64,000 nucleotides of DNA, from contig NZ_SORX01000003.1 of assembly GCF_004405125.1 (NCBI RefSeq), forward strand, positions 120,028-184,027, read 5' to 3'. The notes below the pieces were generated by a model. It was given only the letters and a program-made list of their open reading frames with translations, searched no databases and was not told the DNA's origin. Positions 17,069 through 26,777 of the stretch are shown here, one piece after another (position 1 is the first letter of the stretch; the number at the start of each line of letters is the position of its first letter). This stretch comes from Jeotgalibacillus salarius (GTDB lineage Bacteria; Bacillota; Bacilli; Bacillales; Jeotgalibacillaceae). A program made the position numbers and the translations under genes.

Positions 17069-19162
17069 TCAATTGTCGTCTTTCACTTTCAGCAGTCTCA
17101 TACCGTTTAGCGTCACAAGGAGTGTTGCCCCAAGATCGGCGAAGATGGCGATCCACAGCGTGAGCCAGCCTGGTACGACAAGCATAAGCGCGAGTACTTT
17201 GACGCCAATCGAGAAAATGATATTCTGCTTAATGATCCACAATGCTTTACGGCTCAGCTTCACTGTAAACGGGAGTTTTTCAAGGTCGTCTGCCATGAGC
17301 GCAATATCCGCCGTCTCCATCGCAGTGTCTGTTCCGGCACCGCCCATCGCAACGCCAACTGTTGAGGCTGCAAGTGCAGGCGCATCATTAATGCCGTCTC
17401 CAACCATCGCTACCTGGCGTCCATCAGCTCTTAATTGTTTAATGACAGCTAGCTTATCTTCCGGCAATAGTTCAGCACGTACTGAAGTCACACCTGTTTG
17501 CGTACCAACTGCAGCTGCTGATTTTTTATTGTCACCAGTCAGCATGATTGTGTCTTTGATACCCAGCTGATGAAGTCGTTCAATCACAGAATAGCTTTCA
17601 CTTCGCGTTTCATCTGCAACCGCGATGAACCCAAGTACAGCTTCCTCTGTTCCGAATACCATGACGGTTTTCCCGTCGTTTAAGAGTTCATCCAGCATAT
17701 CATTGTCTTTTATCATATTCACATCAAAAAATGACGGCTTACCAATTTTATATTTGATCCCTTCAATACTTCCTGTCATTCCCTTGCCGGTTACAGCCTG
17801 AACATCCTCCGCCTGATACACATCAGCATCAGCACGCTCTAAAATGGCGGATGCAAGTGGATGACGTGAGTGGTGTTCCAGCGCAGCAGCAAGGTTCAAT
17901 AATTCTTTCTCAGACATGTCACTGAGTGAAATCACATCTGTCACAGCTGGCTTACCCTTCGTCAGCGTCCCCGTTTTATCAAATGCGATCGTATCAAGAC
18001 GTCCCATTTCTTCGAGATAGACGCCGCCTTTAATGAGCACACCTCTTTTCGCAGCGTTACCAATCGCAGTTACAATCGCTACAGGCGTAGAAATGACAAG
18101 CGCACACGGACAGCCTACTACCAGCACTGCCAGTCCCTGATAAATCCAGGTTGACCACTCCGCTCCTCCAATAAGTGGTGGAAGAATGGCCACTAAAAAG
18201 GCAATAACAATAATGACCGGCGTATAAACCTTAGCAAAACGATCGACAAATGCCTGTGAAGGTGCACGATCCGCCTGGGCTTCTTCAACCATATGAATAA
18301 TTTTTGCGAGTGTGGTATCTTCTGAACGTCTTGTTACTTCAACTTCCAGTACACCTTCCTGATTCAGCGTTCCGGCATACACAGTATCCGAAACATCCTT
18401 TTCAGCAGGCACTGATTCGCCTGTAATAGCGGCCTGGTTAACAGTGGATCTGCCTTTTACAATCACGCCATCCAGCGCTACCTTATCTCCCGGCTTTACA
18501 ATCATAATATCTCCTGCATTCACCTCTTCAACAGGAGTCTCCATTTCACCATGGTGACCTCTGACTAATGCAGTCTTCGGGGAAATATCCATTAATGACC
18601 GGATAGATGCTCTGGCTTTGTCCATTGAATAACGCTCAAGCGCTTCACTGATCGCAAACAAAATCACGACCACTGCACCTTCGCCCCATTCACCGATCAG
18701 AGCTGCACCAATGACCGCAATCGTCATAAGCGTTCTCATATCGAAGTTTAATCTCGCAAGGTTTTTGAAGCCTGTGATAAACAATGAATATCCGCCGGTC
18801 ACAATGGCGCCACCAAACAATACAGGCGGGACCCAGTCAGGTGCTTCGGAAAGTGACGTAATAAAGCCTGCTATTGTTAACACAAATGCAGCTATGACAT
18901 GCCAGTAAGCGTTGAGGAAAGGTGTTTTTTCCGGCGGTTGGTAAGCCTCCCTGTCACTCGTCACACGAAGTCTTTCAAAAGCACCTGCTTTCTCCAGCTG
19001 ATCAATGCTTGCATCTCCCCGCACCGTTATTTTTGATGCACCGAAATTGACCTGGGCATCTTCCACACCCTGAAGGTTCTTCACATTCTTTTCAAACGTA
19101 TTTGCACAACCGGCACAGGAAAATCCACTTACACGGTAAGTCTTTTCATTTGTTTGTTCCAT
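17069..19162 (-). CDS. cadA: Heavy-metal P-type ATPase (Cd2+/Zn2+/Co2+ efflux)
   Basis: P1B-type membrane pump of 697 residues that exports divalent soft metals. One N-terminal HMA domain with [10 protein letters not shown]; transmembrane CPCALVIST (CPC metal motif), phosphorylation loop [11 protein letters not shown] motif (EHHSRHPLA), [11 protein letters not shown] hinge. The start is set at ATG 19162 with GGAGGTG upstream; it overlaps the end of cadC by 17 bases. Single HMA and a cadC gene ahead mark it as CadA rather than CopA. Confidence 0.94.
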   Translation of the reverse strand: MEQTNEKTYRVSGFSCAGCANTFEKNVKNLQGVEDAQVNFGASKITVRGDASIDQLEKAGAFERLRVTSDREAYQPPEKTPFLNAYWHVIAAFVLTIAGFITSLSEAPDWVPPVLFGGAIVTGGYSLFITGFKNLARLNFDMRTLMTIAVIGAALIGEWGEGAVVVILFAISEALERYSMDKARASIRSLMDISPKTALVRGHHGEMETPVEEVNAGDIMIVKPGDKVALDGVIVKGRSTVNQAAITGESVPAEKDVSDTVYAGTLNQEGVLEVEVTRRSEDTTLAKIIHMVEEAQADRAPSQAFVDRFAKVYTPVIIVIAFLVAILPPLIGGAEWSTWIYQGLAVLVVGCPCALVISTPVAIVTAIGNAAKRGVLIKGGVYLEEMGRLDTIAFDKTGTLTKGKPAVTDVISLSDMSEKELLNLAAALEHHSRHPLASAILERADADVYQAEDVQAVTGKGMTGSIEGIKYKIGKPSFFDVNMIKDNDMLDELLNDGKTVMVFGTEEAVLGFIAVADETRSESYSVIERLHQLGIKDTIMLTGDNKKSAAAVGTQTGVTSVRAELLPEDKLAVIKQLRADGRQVAMVGDGINDAPALAASTVGVAMGGAGTDTAMETADIALMADDLEKLPFTVKLSRKALWIIKQNIIFSIGVKVLALMLVVPGWLTLWIAIFADLGATLLVTLNGMRLLKVKDDN

Positions 19163-19526
19163 CTCTTTCCTGCACCTCCTTCGTATGCTCGACAGCCAGT
19201 TCAATTAACCCTTTCACATGGCTGTCATCAAGAGAATAATAAGCCTGCTTTCCTTGCTTTCTGCTTTTAGCAAGGCCGAGCGACTTCAACATTCTCAAGT
19301 GATGAGACGCAGTTGCATTAGATGAGTCGATCACTGCCGCCACATCACATACACAAAGTTCTTCTTCTTTTAACAGTGTATAAGCAATTTTCATTCTCGT
19401 TTCATCTGCCAATGCTTTAAAAAGCTGGGCAACTGAAGCTGAATCAGTCTGTGTTAAATGTTGTTTTGCACTTTCAACTTTATCTTCGTGAACACATTTC
19501 GTTTCGCAAACATCAATACGTGGCAT
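19146..19526 (-). CDS. cadC: ArsR/SmtB-family metal-responsive repressor CadC
   Basis: Winged-helix repressor of 126 residues which releases DNA on binding Cd2+, Pb2+ or Zn2+. Metal site 1 cysteines: N-terminal CETKC pair region and ELCVCD in helix alpha-3; DNA-reading helix [21 protein letters not shown]; beta-wing [11 protein letters not shown]-terminal AVEHTKE contains the second-site His/Glu pair at alpha-5. The start is ATG 19526, with GGAGGG before it. First gene of the cadCA operon, with two operators around its promoter. Confidence 0.94.
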   Translation of the reverse strand: MPRIDVCETKCVHEDKVESAKQHLTQTDSASVAQLFKALADETRMKIAYTLLKEEELCVCDVAAVIDSSNATASHHLRMLKSLGLAKSRKQGKQAYYSLDDSHVKGLIELAVEHTKEVQERDGTNK

Positions 19527-19540
19527 ATGATCCCTCCTTT

Positions 19541-19608
19541 CATTCAAACGTTTGTTTGATTGTATTGTAACGCTTTAAGCTATAATATTCAAATGATTGT
19601 TTGAATGA
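19541..19608 (-). promoter_or_regulatory. cadCA promoter with two CadC operators
   Basis: Minus-strand promoter TTGAAT, 17 bases, TACAAT. Two inverted repeats with ATTCAAA...TTTGAAT-like arms flank it: at 19585-19608 (ATTCAAATGATTGTTTGAAT), which contains the -35, and at 19541-19560 (CATTCAAACGTTTGTTTGAT), near +1. This layout fits repression by CadC. Confidence 0.8.
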
Positions 19609-19657
19609 TCTGAATGAAATACCTAAAAATTAATACTTTTTCTGCACTATTTTCTCA

Positions 19658-19762
19658 TTCAGAGAATGATAAGCGGGGTTCATGAGATTACCCGTGGTAT
19701 TCAGGAGATTATACCCAATGTTCGGGAGATTACGTATCGTGTTCATGAAATTTCAAAGACAG
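19658..19762. repeat. Degenerate tandem array, five units of exactly 21 bp
   Basis: Units begin at 19658, 19679, 19700, 19721 and 19742, each starting TTC and sharing a TTC(A/G)(T/G)GAGATTA core followed by a variable half. The array fills the gap between cadC and the tauE-like gene. No start codon or ribosome site is associated with it. Confidence 0.75.
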
Positions 19763-19799
19763 TCCAGAGGATAGTGTAATGAGACCTGCTCCATCCGCA

Positions 19800-19858
19800 C
19801 AAAAAAATGCCTGGCGCAGCCTGAAAAGTAAAAGTTACTTACTTTTCAGGCTGTCCAG
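19800..19858 (-). terminator. Rho-independent terminator of the cstR-dsrE-tauE locus
   Basis: Very long stem: CTGG-A-CAGCCTGAAAAGTAA pairs with TTACTTTTCAGGCTG-CG-CCAG on the minus strand, and a T7 run follows at 19801-19807. Confidence 0.8.
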
Positions 19859-19864
19859 ACAGTT

Positions 19865-20644
19865 TTATAATAGAATATCCATCCAGATTTTAATGGCAGT
19901 TGCTAAAATAATCAGTGCCAGTAAAATTTGAAGTATTTTCGTATTCATGTTCTTGCCTAATTTCGCTCCGAGTGGCGCAGCAATTAAGCTGGCTACAACC
20001 ATTACAAGAGCTGGCAGGTACTCTACTTGACCTGTTGTCACCTTACCTATAGTTGTTCCAATTGATGCGATGAATGTGATCGCAAGTGATGAGGCAATCG
20101 TTACTCTCGTTGGAATTTTCAGGACAACCAGCATAATCGGTACGAGCAGAAACGCGCCGGCTGCTCCAACTATTCCCGCACTGATCCCAACAATAAAAGC
20201 TAAAATTGCTGCAAGCCATTTATTAAATGTTACCTGATCAAACGGTATATCTTCACGGCCTTTTTTCGGAATAAACATCATAACAGCTGCAATAAGCGCT
20301 AATATACCATATACAGTATTAATTGCTGCTTCAGACAGGTCTCTTGAACCGACACCGCCAATCAAACTTCCTATTAGCACGCTGACACCCATATAGATAA
20401 TCAGGGTTTTATTTAAATAACCGCCTTTACGATAGGCCCAGACGCCGCCAATCGTAGCGAAAAACACCTGTACTGCGGATATACCTGCTACTTCATGCGC
20501 CGAGAATGCTGCAAGACCAAATAGTGGCGGAATGTATAATAGCATAGGATATTTAATAATCGAACCGCCAATTCCAAGCATGCCTGAAATATATGAACCT
20601 ACAAAACCAATTAAAAATAATACAATGATTAACTCGATACTCAA
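19865..20644 (-). CDS. TauE/SafE family sulfite/sulfur-compound exporter
   Basis: Membrane permease of 259 residues with about eight hydrophobic segments in two inverted halves: [13 protein letters not shown] near residue 25 and [29 protein letters not shown] near 160 are the repeated TauE signature. Such transporters move sulfite, thiosulfate or other sulfur anions. The start is TTG 20644 with AGGAGGTG upstream. It follows dsrE-like and cstR genes, so export of sulfite from persulfide oxidation is the likely role. Confidence 0.88.
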   Translation of the reverse strand: MSIELIIVLFLIGFVGSYISGMLGIGGSIIKYPMLLYIPPLFGLAAFSAHEVAGISAVQVFFATIGGVWAYRKGGYLNKTLIIYMGVSVLIGSLIGGVGSRDLSEAAINTVYGILALIAAVMMFIPKKGREDIPFDQVTFNKWLAAILAFIVGISAGIVGAAGAFLLVPIMLVVLKIPTRVTIASSLAITFIASIGTTIGKVTTGQVEYLPALVMVVASLIAAPLGAKLGKNMNTKILQILLALIILATAIKIWMDILL

Positions 20645-20678
20645 CGGTTAAGCACCTCCTGACCTTTACATGATAGGG

Positions 20679-21155
20679 TTAGATGAATAGATTGACATTG
20701 CCTTCTTCTGCGTCAGCCAGATATGCTGCGACACCTGCATATTCAATTTCATCCAGCAGTTCCTCTTTATGAAGCCCAAGGAGATCCATCGTCATTGTGC
20801 AGGCAACCAGCTTAACATCCTGTTCCTGAGCCATTTCAATCAGATTGGGAAGCTCCATTGCATTATGCTTCTTCATCACACTTTTAATCATTTTTTGGCC
20901 CATACCGCCAAAATTCATTTTTGACAGACCCATCTTATCTGCGCCTTTAGGCATCATCTTGCCGAACATTTTTTCCATACCGCTTTTTTGCACTTCCACA
21001 TCTCCATCTTTACGAAGTGCATTCAAACCCCAGAATGTATGAAAAATTGTTACTTCATGATCATAAGCCGCTGCTCCATTCGCAATAATGTATGCAGCCA
21101 TTGCCTTGTCATAGTCACCACTGAATAATACGATCGTTGTTCTTTTCTTTTCCAT
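20679..21155 (-). CDS. DsrE/DsrF/DsrH-like sulfur-relay family protein
   Basis: A 158-residue DsrE-fold protein: N-terminal TTIVLFSGDYDKAMAAYIIANGAAAYDHEVTIFHTFWGL is typical of the DsrE/peroxiredoxin-family (DUF1641-unrelated) proteins next to CstR; a Cys lies in VKLVACTMTMDLLG, the position of the conserved sulfur-carrying Cys. A Lys/Met-rich insert (KMFGKMMPKGADKMG) follows residue 60. It probably carries persulfide sulfur. AGGAGG site. Second gene of a CstR-controlled locus, with its own CstR-like operator in front. Confidence 0.85.
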   Translation of the reverse strand: MEKKRTTIVLFSGDYDKAMAAYIIANGAAAYDHEVTIFHTFWGLNALRKDGDVEVQKSGMEKMFGKMMPKGADKMGLSKMNFGGMGQKMIKSVMKKHNAMELPNLIEMAQEQDVKLVACTMTMDLLGLHKEELLDEIEYAGVAAYLADAEEGNVNLFI

Positions 21156-21177
21156 GTTAAAAACTCCTCCTAAAAAC

Positions 21178-21202
21178 TATATTACCCTATGGGGTATAAT
21201 AT
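21178..21202 (-). promoter_or_regulatory. CstR-like operator in front of the dsrE-like gene
   Basis: Near-palindrome ATATTATACCCC/ATAGGGTAATAT between the cstR stop codon and the dsrE-like ribosome site. It matches the two other CstR-like sites in this window. Confidence 0.7.
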
Positions 21203-21214
21203 TTTTCAAAAAAA

Positions 21215-21478
21215 TTACCTGCTTTTCACAAGCAGGTTCACCGCTTCTTTGATTACATCTTCCGGTTCGCGATCTTCATCTTCTCTCGCTTCTCTTACAC
21301 ACGATACCAGATTTTCACTCACGACTAATCCAATTGTCCGGTCAATAGCAGTACGGATCGCTGACAGCTGCGTCACAACATCCTTACAATCTTTTTCTTC
21401 TTCCATCATTGAAAGAACGCCTCTAAGCTGACCTTCCACACGTTTTAACCGATGGATAGATTGTTTTGAGTAATCCAT
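21215..21478 (-). CDS. cstR: CstR persulfide-sensing repressor (CsoR/RcnR family)
   Basis: Helical DNA-binding repressor of 87 residues. The start is ATG 21478 (MDYSKQSIH), with GGGAGG upstream. It keeps the RLKRVEGQLRGV signature. Cys31 (EKDCKDV) and Cys60 (LVSCVRE) are exactly the two reactive positions of CstR, while the His and third Cu+ ligand of copper-sensing CsoR are not present. It should therefore respond to persulfides rather than copper. Adjacent to sulfur-relay and TauE genes and to matching operators here and at 43.9 kb. Confidence 0.9.
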   Translation of the reverse strand: MDYSKQSIHRLKRVEGQLRGVLSMMEEEKDCKDVVTQLSAIRTAIDRTIGLVVSENLVSCVREAREDEDREPEDVIKEAVNLLVKSR

Positions 21479-21521
21479 GAAGTGAACCTCCCTTGCCTGT
21501 TCAATAATTATTACAAGCCTT

Positions 21522-21550
21522 ATAATATACCCCATACGGTATATTGTCAA
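21522..21550 (-). promoter_or_regulatory. cstR promoter with operator in the spacer
   Basis: TTGACA, 17-base spacer, TATTAT on the minus strand. The spacer is itself the operator ATATACCGTATGGGGTA, so repressor binding would block polymerase directly. The same design recurs at 43901-43929. Confidence 0.85.
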
Positions 21551-21688
21551 GAGGTATGATCACACTTTTACCATACAGAAATGTTTAAACCCTGATTGGT
21601 TTATTGCAGGTTCAGGCAGCGCGGTAAATCAACAGCCGGTAAACGTTTTGATCAACGCACACCTGCAGAATCCAGTACCTTATCATAC

Positions 21689-21714
21689 AAAAAAGGCCGC
21701 ATCAGCAGCCTTTT
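21689..21714 (-). terminator. Rho-independent terminator of the RsbR-like gene
   Basis: Minus-strand arms AAAAGGCTGC and GCGGCCTTTT with a short TGAT loop and T-rich tail. Confidence 0.75.
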
Positions 21715-21719
21715 CTCTG

Positions 21720-22532
21720 TTAAATCTTTAATCCTTCTATTGCCATTTTTAAGTTTTTGCGAATCGTCATTCCTTCAAATTTGATGCCGATCTCAACGAC
21801 TGCCTGAGCAATTTCCGGACGGAGTCCCGTTAAAATTGTTTTTACACCAATCAGCTTAAGTGAATCGATCACCTGCGATAATTCATTTGCAACCATTGTA
21901 TCGACAGTCGGTACGCCTGAAAGGTCTAAAATCAAAGTTGAGTTTCGAAGTTCCAGGCATTTATGCAGTGCCACTTCTTTTAATACTCTCGCTCTGTCAT
22001 CATCCAGTTCACCGATTAATGGTAAAATCGCAACATCATCATTCAGCCCTACAACAGGTACAGAATATTCCATCACACTACTCTGCGCTTTTTTCAAATA
22101 GCGACGGTAATCTTCAACATATGTCAGACTGAATTCGCGTGCGGCTTTATTAATAATCGGTTCAATATTAAAATTAATTCCTGTCACTTCTTCAGCAGAA
22201 AAATTAAACTCATTTTGCTTTTCAAGCATGATATTCCAAATCAGCACTCTCAGTTGTGACAGCATGCTAAGCCCTTCATCAAGCTCAATTCCTCTTTGAA
22301 CAGCAGACTCTCCCGCTTTACGTGCCCACTCAATCACTTGTTCATCTATCATGGAAGGGTCATCTTCTTTTATTGCAGTACCAATGTAAGAAATCAGATC
22401 ACTTTGCAAATCGAGCAGTTTTTGTTCATCATTCTTCGACAGCAGCAAATCCGGACTGCCTCCATCAAGCTTTGATGCTAATTCATGTCTTTTTTCAATT
22501 ATGTATGCACCCAGTTGCTCATAAGTTTTCAT
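21720..22532 (-). CDS. RsbR-type stressosome protein with C-terminal STAS domain
   Basis: A 270-residue RsbR paralogue: variable N-terminal non-heme globin-like domain (residues 1-140) and a C-terminal STAS domain. DLSGVPTVDTMVANEL carries the phospho-acceptor Thr region near 208-212, and TGLRPEIAQAVVEIG follows where the second conserved Thr often lies. RsbR proteins form the stressosome with RsbS and RsbT and feed environmental stress to sigma-B. No rsbS or rsbT is in the window, so this is a solitary paralogue. Start preceded by GGGGGG. Confidence 0.9.
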   Translation of the reverse strand: MKTYEQLGAYIIEKRHELASKLDGGSPDLLLSKNDEQKLLDLQSDLISYIGTAIKEDDPSMIDEQVIEWARKAGESAVQRGIELDEGLSMLSQLRVLIWNIMLEKQNEFNFSAEEVTGINFNIEPIINKAAREFSLTYVEDYRRYLKKAQSSVMEYSVPVVGLNDDVAILPLIGELDDDRARVLKEVALHKCLELRNSTLILDLSGVPTVDTMVANELSQVIDSLKLIGVKTILTGLRPEIAQAVVEIGIKFEGMTIRKNLKMAIEGLKI

Positions 22533-22678
22533 TCATTCATCCCCCCTAGTATTGTCGAATCTATACGTATAATGTTCTCCTATTTCATGTGAAAAGTAAA
22601 TGTAAATTATTATATAGACAAACGAAATAGTTTGCCCCATACTTTTTCAATAGGAACAAAACAGAAAGTAGGTCCGTT

Positions 22679-23896
22679 ATGCTACGCAATCGTAATGTTT
22701 GGATACTCCTGAGCGGGGAGTTTATTGCCGGGGTCGGCTTATGGCTCGGTATTATAGGAAATCTTGAATTTATGCAGGAGAAAGTCCCTTCTGACTTTAT
22801 GAAATCACTGATTCTTGGTGCTGGTCTTCTCGCAAGTATTCTGATTGGACCGCTTGCAGGCAGACTGACAGATCAGCTGCGAAAAAAAACCGTGATGCTT
22901 GCTTCAGGCTTCGTAAGAGCGTTCAGCGTCATATTCATGTTAATCGCGATACAGCAGGATTCAATTATATGGATGATTGTCTTTTTAATTTTCATCCAGG
23001 TTTCAGCAGCGTTTTATTTTCCGGCACTCCAGGCAGCATTACCCCTGGTAGTAGCTGAAAGAGATTTGCTTCAGTTAAACGGCATACATATGAATGTAGC
23101 AACACTATCAAGGGTTCTTGGAACAGCGGCTGCAGGTGTGTTAGTTGCCCAGCTTCCCCTTTCAATCGTCTATCTATTATCACTTATCTCTTATTTACTA
23201 TTGTTTGGATTCACGTGGCTGCTTTCAATAGAAGAACATCGCCCGTCACAGCTCCCGGCTGAAGGAAAACGACCTGCAGGGTTTAAGGAAGTTTTTCCGA
23301 TTATTAAAGGACTGCCCATTGTGATGATGACGTTAATTTTGACACTTATACCGTTATTATTTATCGGGGGATTCAATCTGGTTGTAATCAACATCAGCGA
23401 AATCCAGGACAGCTCAGCCATTAAAGGGTGGATCTACACAGCTGAGGGAATTGCATTTATGGTCGGCGCTTTTGTGATTAAAAAGCTTGGAGAAGCATTT
23501 TCTCCTTATACGATATTGTTTACGTTTTCGTTTGTTATTGGATTTTCCCAGCTCATTCTGTTCTTTGCTGAAGTTCCATTTCTTTCTATCCTTGCATTTA
23601 TTATATTTGGCTTTGCGGTCGGATGCTTCTTCCCAACTGCCGCAACGATTTTTCAGACAAGAATACCAAAAGAGTTTCACGGCAGATTCTTTTCATTCAG
23701 AAATATGCTCGACAGAATTGTTTTCCAGGTTGTACTGTTGATGACGGGGCTATTTCTTGATTTAATTGGACTTGTCTACATGGTGATTGTGTTCGGTCTG
23801 TTTTCACTCGTTCTTACCGGAATATTTTATGCAAGATTTATCCGTCTGCAAAACAGCGAAAAACTTGCATCCACACCTGGTGGCATGATTAAGTGA
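22679..23896 (+). CDS. Major facilitator superfamily transporter
   Basis: A 405-residue permease with about 12 hydrophobic segments. GPLAGRLTDQLRKKTVMLASG near residue 60 is the MFS loop 2-3 signature, and AAFYFPALQAALP near 115 is common in MFS drug or macrolide exporters. No specific substrate can be inferred. The gene is divergent from the RsbR-like gene and is followed 47 bases later by the Spo0M-like gene, possibly in one operon. Confidence 0.88.
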   Translation: MLRNRNVWILLSGEFIAGVGLWLGIIGNLEFMQEKVPSDFMKSLILGAGLLASILIGPLAGRLTDQLRKKTVMLASGFVRAFSVIFMLIAIQQDSIIWMIVFLIFIQVSAAFYFPALQAALPLVVAERDLLQLNGIHMNVATLSRVLGTAAAGVLVAQLPLSIVYLLSLISYLLLFGFTWLLSIEEHRPSQLPAEGKRPAGFKEVFPIIKGLPIVMMTLILTLIPLLFIGGFNLVVINISEIQDSSAIKGWIYTAEGIAFMVGAFVIKKLGEAFSPYTILFTFSFVIGFSQLILFFAEVPFLSILAFIIFGFAVGCFFPTAATIFQTRIPKEFHGRFFSFRNMLDRIVFQVVLLMTGLFLDLIGLVYMVIVFGLFSLVLTGIFYARFIRLQNSEKLASTPGGMIK

Positions 23897-23942
23897 AACC
23901 TAATTGATCGCTCATTCGTATCATGATAAAGGACGTGACATA

Positions 23943-24332
23943 ATGTTAAAAAAGCTAACGAATATGTTTTCTCCCGGCAAAGGAAAAGTTGATTTAGTAT
24001 TAGATCAAAACATTCTGATACCGGGTTCTAAAATAACAGGAACATTCTATTTACAGGGACCGAAGAAAAAGAAAAAAGTTTCCCGCCTGGAATGCGATCT
24101 GATGGCATTTGACCCGAAAAACATGAATGAAAAACCCGTGGAAATCGCAACTACCATCTATATGTCAAAGGAAATCGACGAAAACTTTTTAAGAGAAATC
24201 CCTTTTTCTTATACAATACCGGAGCACTTAAAAGATAAAAGTAACCAGTGCCGCTATCGTTTCAGAACAAAATTGATTTTTGAAGATCAGGTTCAATATA
24301 TTGACCATGATGAACTGAGAGCAGAATCATAG
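23943..24332 (+). CDS. Spo0M-like protein, half-length
   Basis: A 129-residue protein matching the N-terminal half of sporulation-control protein Spo0M (usually about 250 residues): MLKKLTNMF and VDLVLDQNILIPGSKITGTFYLQG give the arrestin-like beta-sandwich start. The C-terminal half is missing and a terminator follows immediately, so this is a short family member or a truncated copy, not a sequencing fragment. The start is ATG 23943, with GGACGTGACATA upstream. Confidence 0.78.
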   Translation: MLKKLTNMFSPGKGKVDLVLDQNILIPGSKITGTFYLQGPKKKKKVSRLECDLMAFDPKNMNEKPVEIATTIYMSKEIDENFLREIPFSYTIPEHLKDKSNQCRYRFRTKLIFEDQVQYIDHDELRAES

Positions 24333-24341
24333 AAAAAAAAA

Positions 24342-24376
24342 GAGGCTGAGACATAAAAAAATGTCTCAGCCTTTTC
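24342..24376 (+). terminator. Rho-independent terminator of the Spo0M-like gene
   Basis: AGGCTGAGACAT and ATGTCTCAGCCT arms around an A-rich loop, then TTTTC. Confidence 0.88.
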
Positions 24377-24380
24377 TATA

Positions 24381-24523
24381 ACCGGTTCACTGCGCTCCAG
24401 GCGGATGCTTTCTGCGAGGACCGTTATTTGGTCCTATACGAAAGCCTCCTCAGGCTTCACCTTGCGGGGTCTCAGCTGTCACGCTTTTCACGCTGGAGTC
24501 ATCGCCTTTCGCTCCGTTCACCT
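24381..24523 (+). repeat. Interspersed folded intergenic repeat, copy B (long subtype)
   Basis: Same order of blocks as copy A, with GAGGACCGTTATTTGGTCC mini-hairpin, GCCTCCTCAGG, GCGGGGTCTCAGCTG and CTGGAGTC. It directly follows a terminator and ends the intergenic gap before fdhD. Confidence 0.82.
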
Positions 24524-24584
24524 CTAATTTAATCTATGAAACATCCAAATACTTCTGATTTTATCATTTCGTCTCAGTCTGTTT

Positions 24585-25397
24585 TTAATATACAGGTGAT
24601 TCTGTTAACTGGATTCTTTCAGGGCACGTATATACGTTGAAGGAGTTCCCTCTGACAAACCCTACTGTTGTCATATTCAGCTCTTCAGCAAGGTCAAGTG
24701 CCCTTTCTGTTGGCGCTGATTTTGAGATGACAATTTCACAGCCGATCTTAGCCACTTTCAATAAAATCTCCGAAGACATTCTGCCACTGAAAACAATGAC
24801 TTTACCCTTAACTGATATTTGATTACGCAGACAGTGTCCATAAATTTTATCAAGCGCATTGTGACGCCCGATATCCATGCGGGTCAGTAACAGTTCATCT
24901 TCTGTACATAACGCTGCATTATGGACGCCGCCAGTCTCTTTGAATGTCTGTGCGGACTGCTGAAGCTTTTCCATCAGCCGGAAGCACTGATCAGGTTTTA
25001 ATTTTATGTTCTGTTCAGTCATTTTTTTCGCCGTCATTGCGTCACTGGCAAACACAAACCCCTGACGGCTTCCCCCGCAGCATGACGTGATATATCGTTT
25101 ATTCTGGAGTGCATCATAAAGTGGGTTAATCTGATTTGCGGTCACATGAATAAATCCTGATTTATGATCCAATCTGATTGAAGAAATGTCTTCCGGCGAG
25201 CGGATCACACCTTCTGAAGCCAGATAACCGACGGCCAGATCCTCCATATACTCCGGAGAACATACGACTGTTACAAATTCTTCACCGTTCAGCTTAATTG
25301 TCAGAACCTGCTCAGTCACAATTGAATCTTCAATCCAATCAGATTCTCCATCATGCACTCTCAATATCTTTCTTTTTTTAATGGAATCAGCGCTCAC
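24585..25397 (-). CDS. fdhD: Formate dehydrogenase accessory sulfurtransferase FdhD
   Basis: Transfers sulfur from a cysteine desulfurase to the Mo-bisMGD cofactor before its insertion in formate dehydrogenase. About 270 residues; the conserved sulfur-carrying loop is TSCCGGSRQG near residue 110, and RHNALDKIYG and SSEILLKVAKIG are further family signatures. The start is read as GTG 25397, 8 bases after GGGAG; an upstream in-frame GTG (25406) is too close to that site. It closes the formate dehydrogenase island. Confidence 0.93.
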   Translation of the reverse strand: MSADSIKKRKILRVHDGESDWIEDSIVTEQVLTIKLNGEEFVTVVCSPEYMEDLAVGYLASEGVIRSPEDISSIRLDHKSGFIHVTANQINPLYDALQNKRYITSCCGGSRQGFVFASDAMTAKKMTEQNIKLKPDQCFRLMEKLQQSAQTFKETGGVHNAALCTEDELLLTRMDIGRHNALDKIYGHCLRNQISVKGKVIVFSGRMSSEILLKVAKIGCEIVISKSAPTERALDLAEELNMTTVGFVRGNSFNVYTCPERIQLTESPVY

Positions 25398-25420
25398 TTC
25401 GCACACTCCCTTTTTTGTAA

Positions 25421-25451
25421 GAAAAAGTCCGGGCTTGGAAGCCCGGACTTA
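25421..25451 (-). terminator. Rho-independent terminator of the OFA transporter gene
   Basis: Minus-strand arms AAGTCCGGGCTT and AAGCCCGGACTT followed by a T-rich tail. Confidence 0.88.
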
Positions 25452-25456
25452 CACCT

Positions 25457-26731
25457 TTAGCTTGCCGCTTCTGCCGGTGCGGCATTTTCCTGACGGATTT
25501 TCTTAATATTAACACGGATCAGCAGAGAAACAATTAATGCAACAACAAATGCGCCTGTGAAAATGTACATCGTCAGTGCATAACTGTTTGTTGCTTCTTC
25601 AATACGCGTTACAACACTCGGTCCAACAAGACCGGCTGCTGCCCACGCAGTTAAGATATAACCATGAATTGCGCCAAGCTGCTTTGTACCGAAAAGGTCT
25701 CCGATGAAAGCTGGAATTGATGCGAAACCTCCACCATAGCATGACAGGATGACGAAAATTAAAATTTGGAAAACCAATGCGTTGGTTACATTTGGTAATA
25801 ATACAAATGCTGCAATTTGAATGACAAAAAATGCTGTATATGTGTTTGGACGGCCAATGTAATCTGATGCTGAAGCCCAGCCGAGACGACCCAGTCCATT
25901 GAATACACCCATAATTCCTACCATGACAGCTGCTGCACCTGCAGTCATTCCTGCGATGGACTGCGCCATTGGTGATGCCACTGAAATAATGGCAATACCA
26001 CAAGTAACATTGATGAATAACATAATCCAAAGCGCCCAGAAGCGGACAGTTTTAACAGCTTCATTCGCTGTTAATTGAGCAAGATCGCCCGTTTTATTAT
26101 TTTCCTGCTTTTCTTTCTTTTCTTCCTGCGTCATGCCTTTAGGCACATAATCTGCAGGCGGCTTTTCGAGATAAAGAGAAGAACTGAACATGAGAACAAA
26201 ATAAATTGCACCCAATAGATAGAATGTACCTGAAATACCGATATTATTAATCAATGCTTCCATCACTGGGCTGGCAATCATTGACGCAAAACCAAAGCCC
26301 ATGATCGCAAGACCAGTAGCCAAACCGCGGCGGTCAGGGAACCATTTAACAAGTGTAGACACCGGTGTGATATAACCGATTCCAAGGCCAATTCCACCTA
26401 ATACGCCATAAAAAAAATAAAGTAAGTATAAGTTCCCAATTCCATCTGCAAAACCTGAACCAATCATTCCCAGCCCGAAACTGATGGCTGCGATCATACC
26501 TGATTTTCTCGGACCGTGTTTTTCCACGAAATGCCCCATGAAAGCTGCTGAAAGTCCTAAAAACAAGATTGCAATACTAAAAATAAGTGCGATTTCACTT
26601 GCTGCCCATCCATGTTTTTCATTTAATGGGTTAGAAAATACGCTCCAAGAATAAACCGATCCGATTGATATATGAATTCCTACCGCTGCTGCAGCAATTA
26701 GCCAGCGGTTTTTAAGCTTTTTTTCAGCCAT
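25457..26731 (-). CDS. OFA-family MFS transporter (oxalate/formate antiporter type)
   Basis: A 424-residue permease with 12 predicted helices. N-terminal SIGSVYSWSVFSNPL is the hallmark of the OxlT family, with GIGLGIGYITPVSTLVKWFPDRRG in the middle and GGFASIPAFIGDLFGTKQLGAIHG near residue 340. Located between fdhD and the formate dehydrogenase gene, so formate uptake or exchange is the likely role. A GGGGG site precedes the ATG. Confidence 0.9.
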   Translation of the reverse strand: MAEKKLKNRWLIAAAAVGIHISIGSVYSWSVFSNPLNEKHGWAASEIALIFSIAILFLGLSAAFMGHFVEKHGPRKSGMIAAISFGLGMIGSGFADGIGNLYLLYFFYGVLGGIGLGIGYITPVSTLVKWFPDRRGLATGLAIMGFGFASMIASPVMEALINNIGISGTFYLLGAIYFVLMFSSSLYLEKPPADYVPKGMTQEEKKEKQENNKTGDLAQLTANEAVKTVRFWALWIMLFINVTCGIAIISVASPMAQSIAGMTAGAAAVMVGIMGVFNGLGRLGWASASDYIGRPNTYTAFFVIQIAAFVLLPNVTNALVFQILIFVILSCYGGGFASIPAFIGDLFGTKQLGAIHGYILTAWAAAGLVGPSVVTRIEEATNSYALTMYIFTGAFVVALIVSLLIRVNIKKIRQENAAPAEAAS

Positions 26732-26777
26732 TGTTGTTCCCCCTTAAAATTTGAGGATGATTGTTCAACCTCTTTAA

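Noticed and set aside
17073..17570. 165-codon plus-strand frame antisense to cadA
   Set aside because: Overlaps the C-terminal hinge region of the ATPase; composition is that of a shadow frame.
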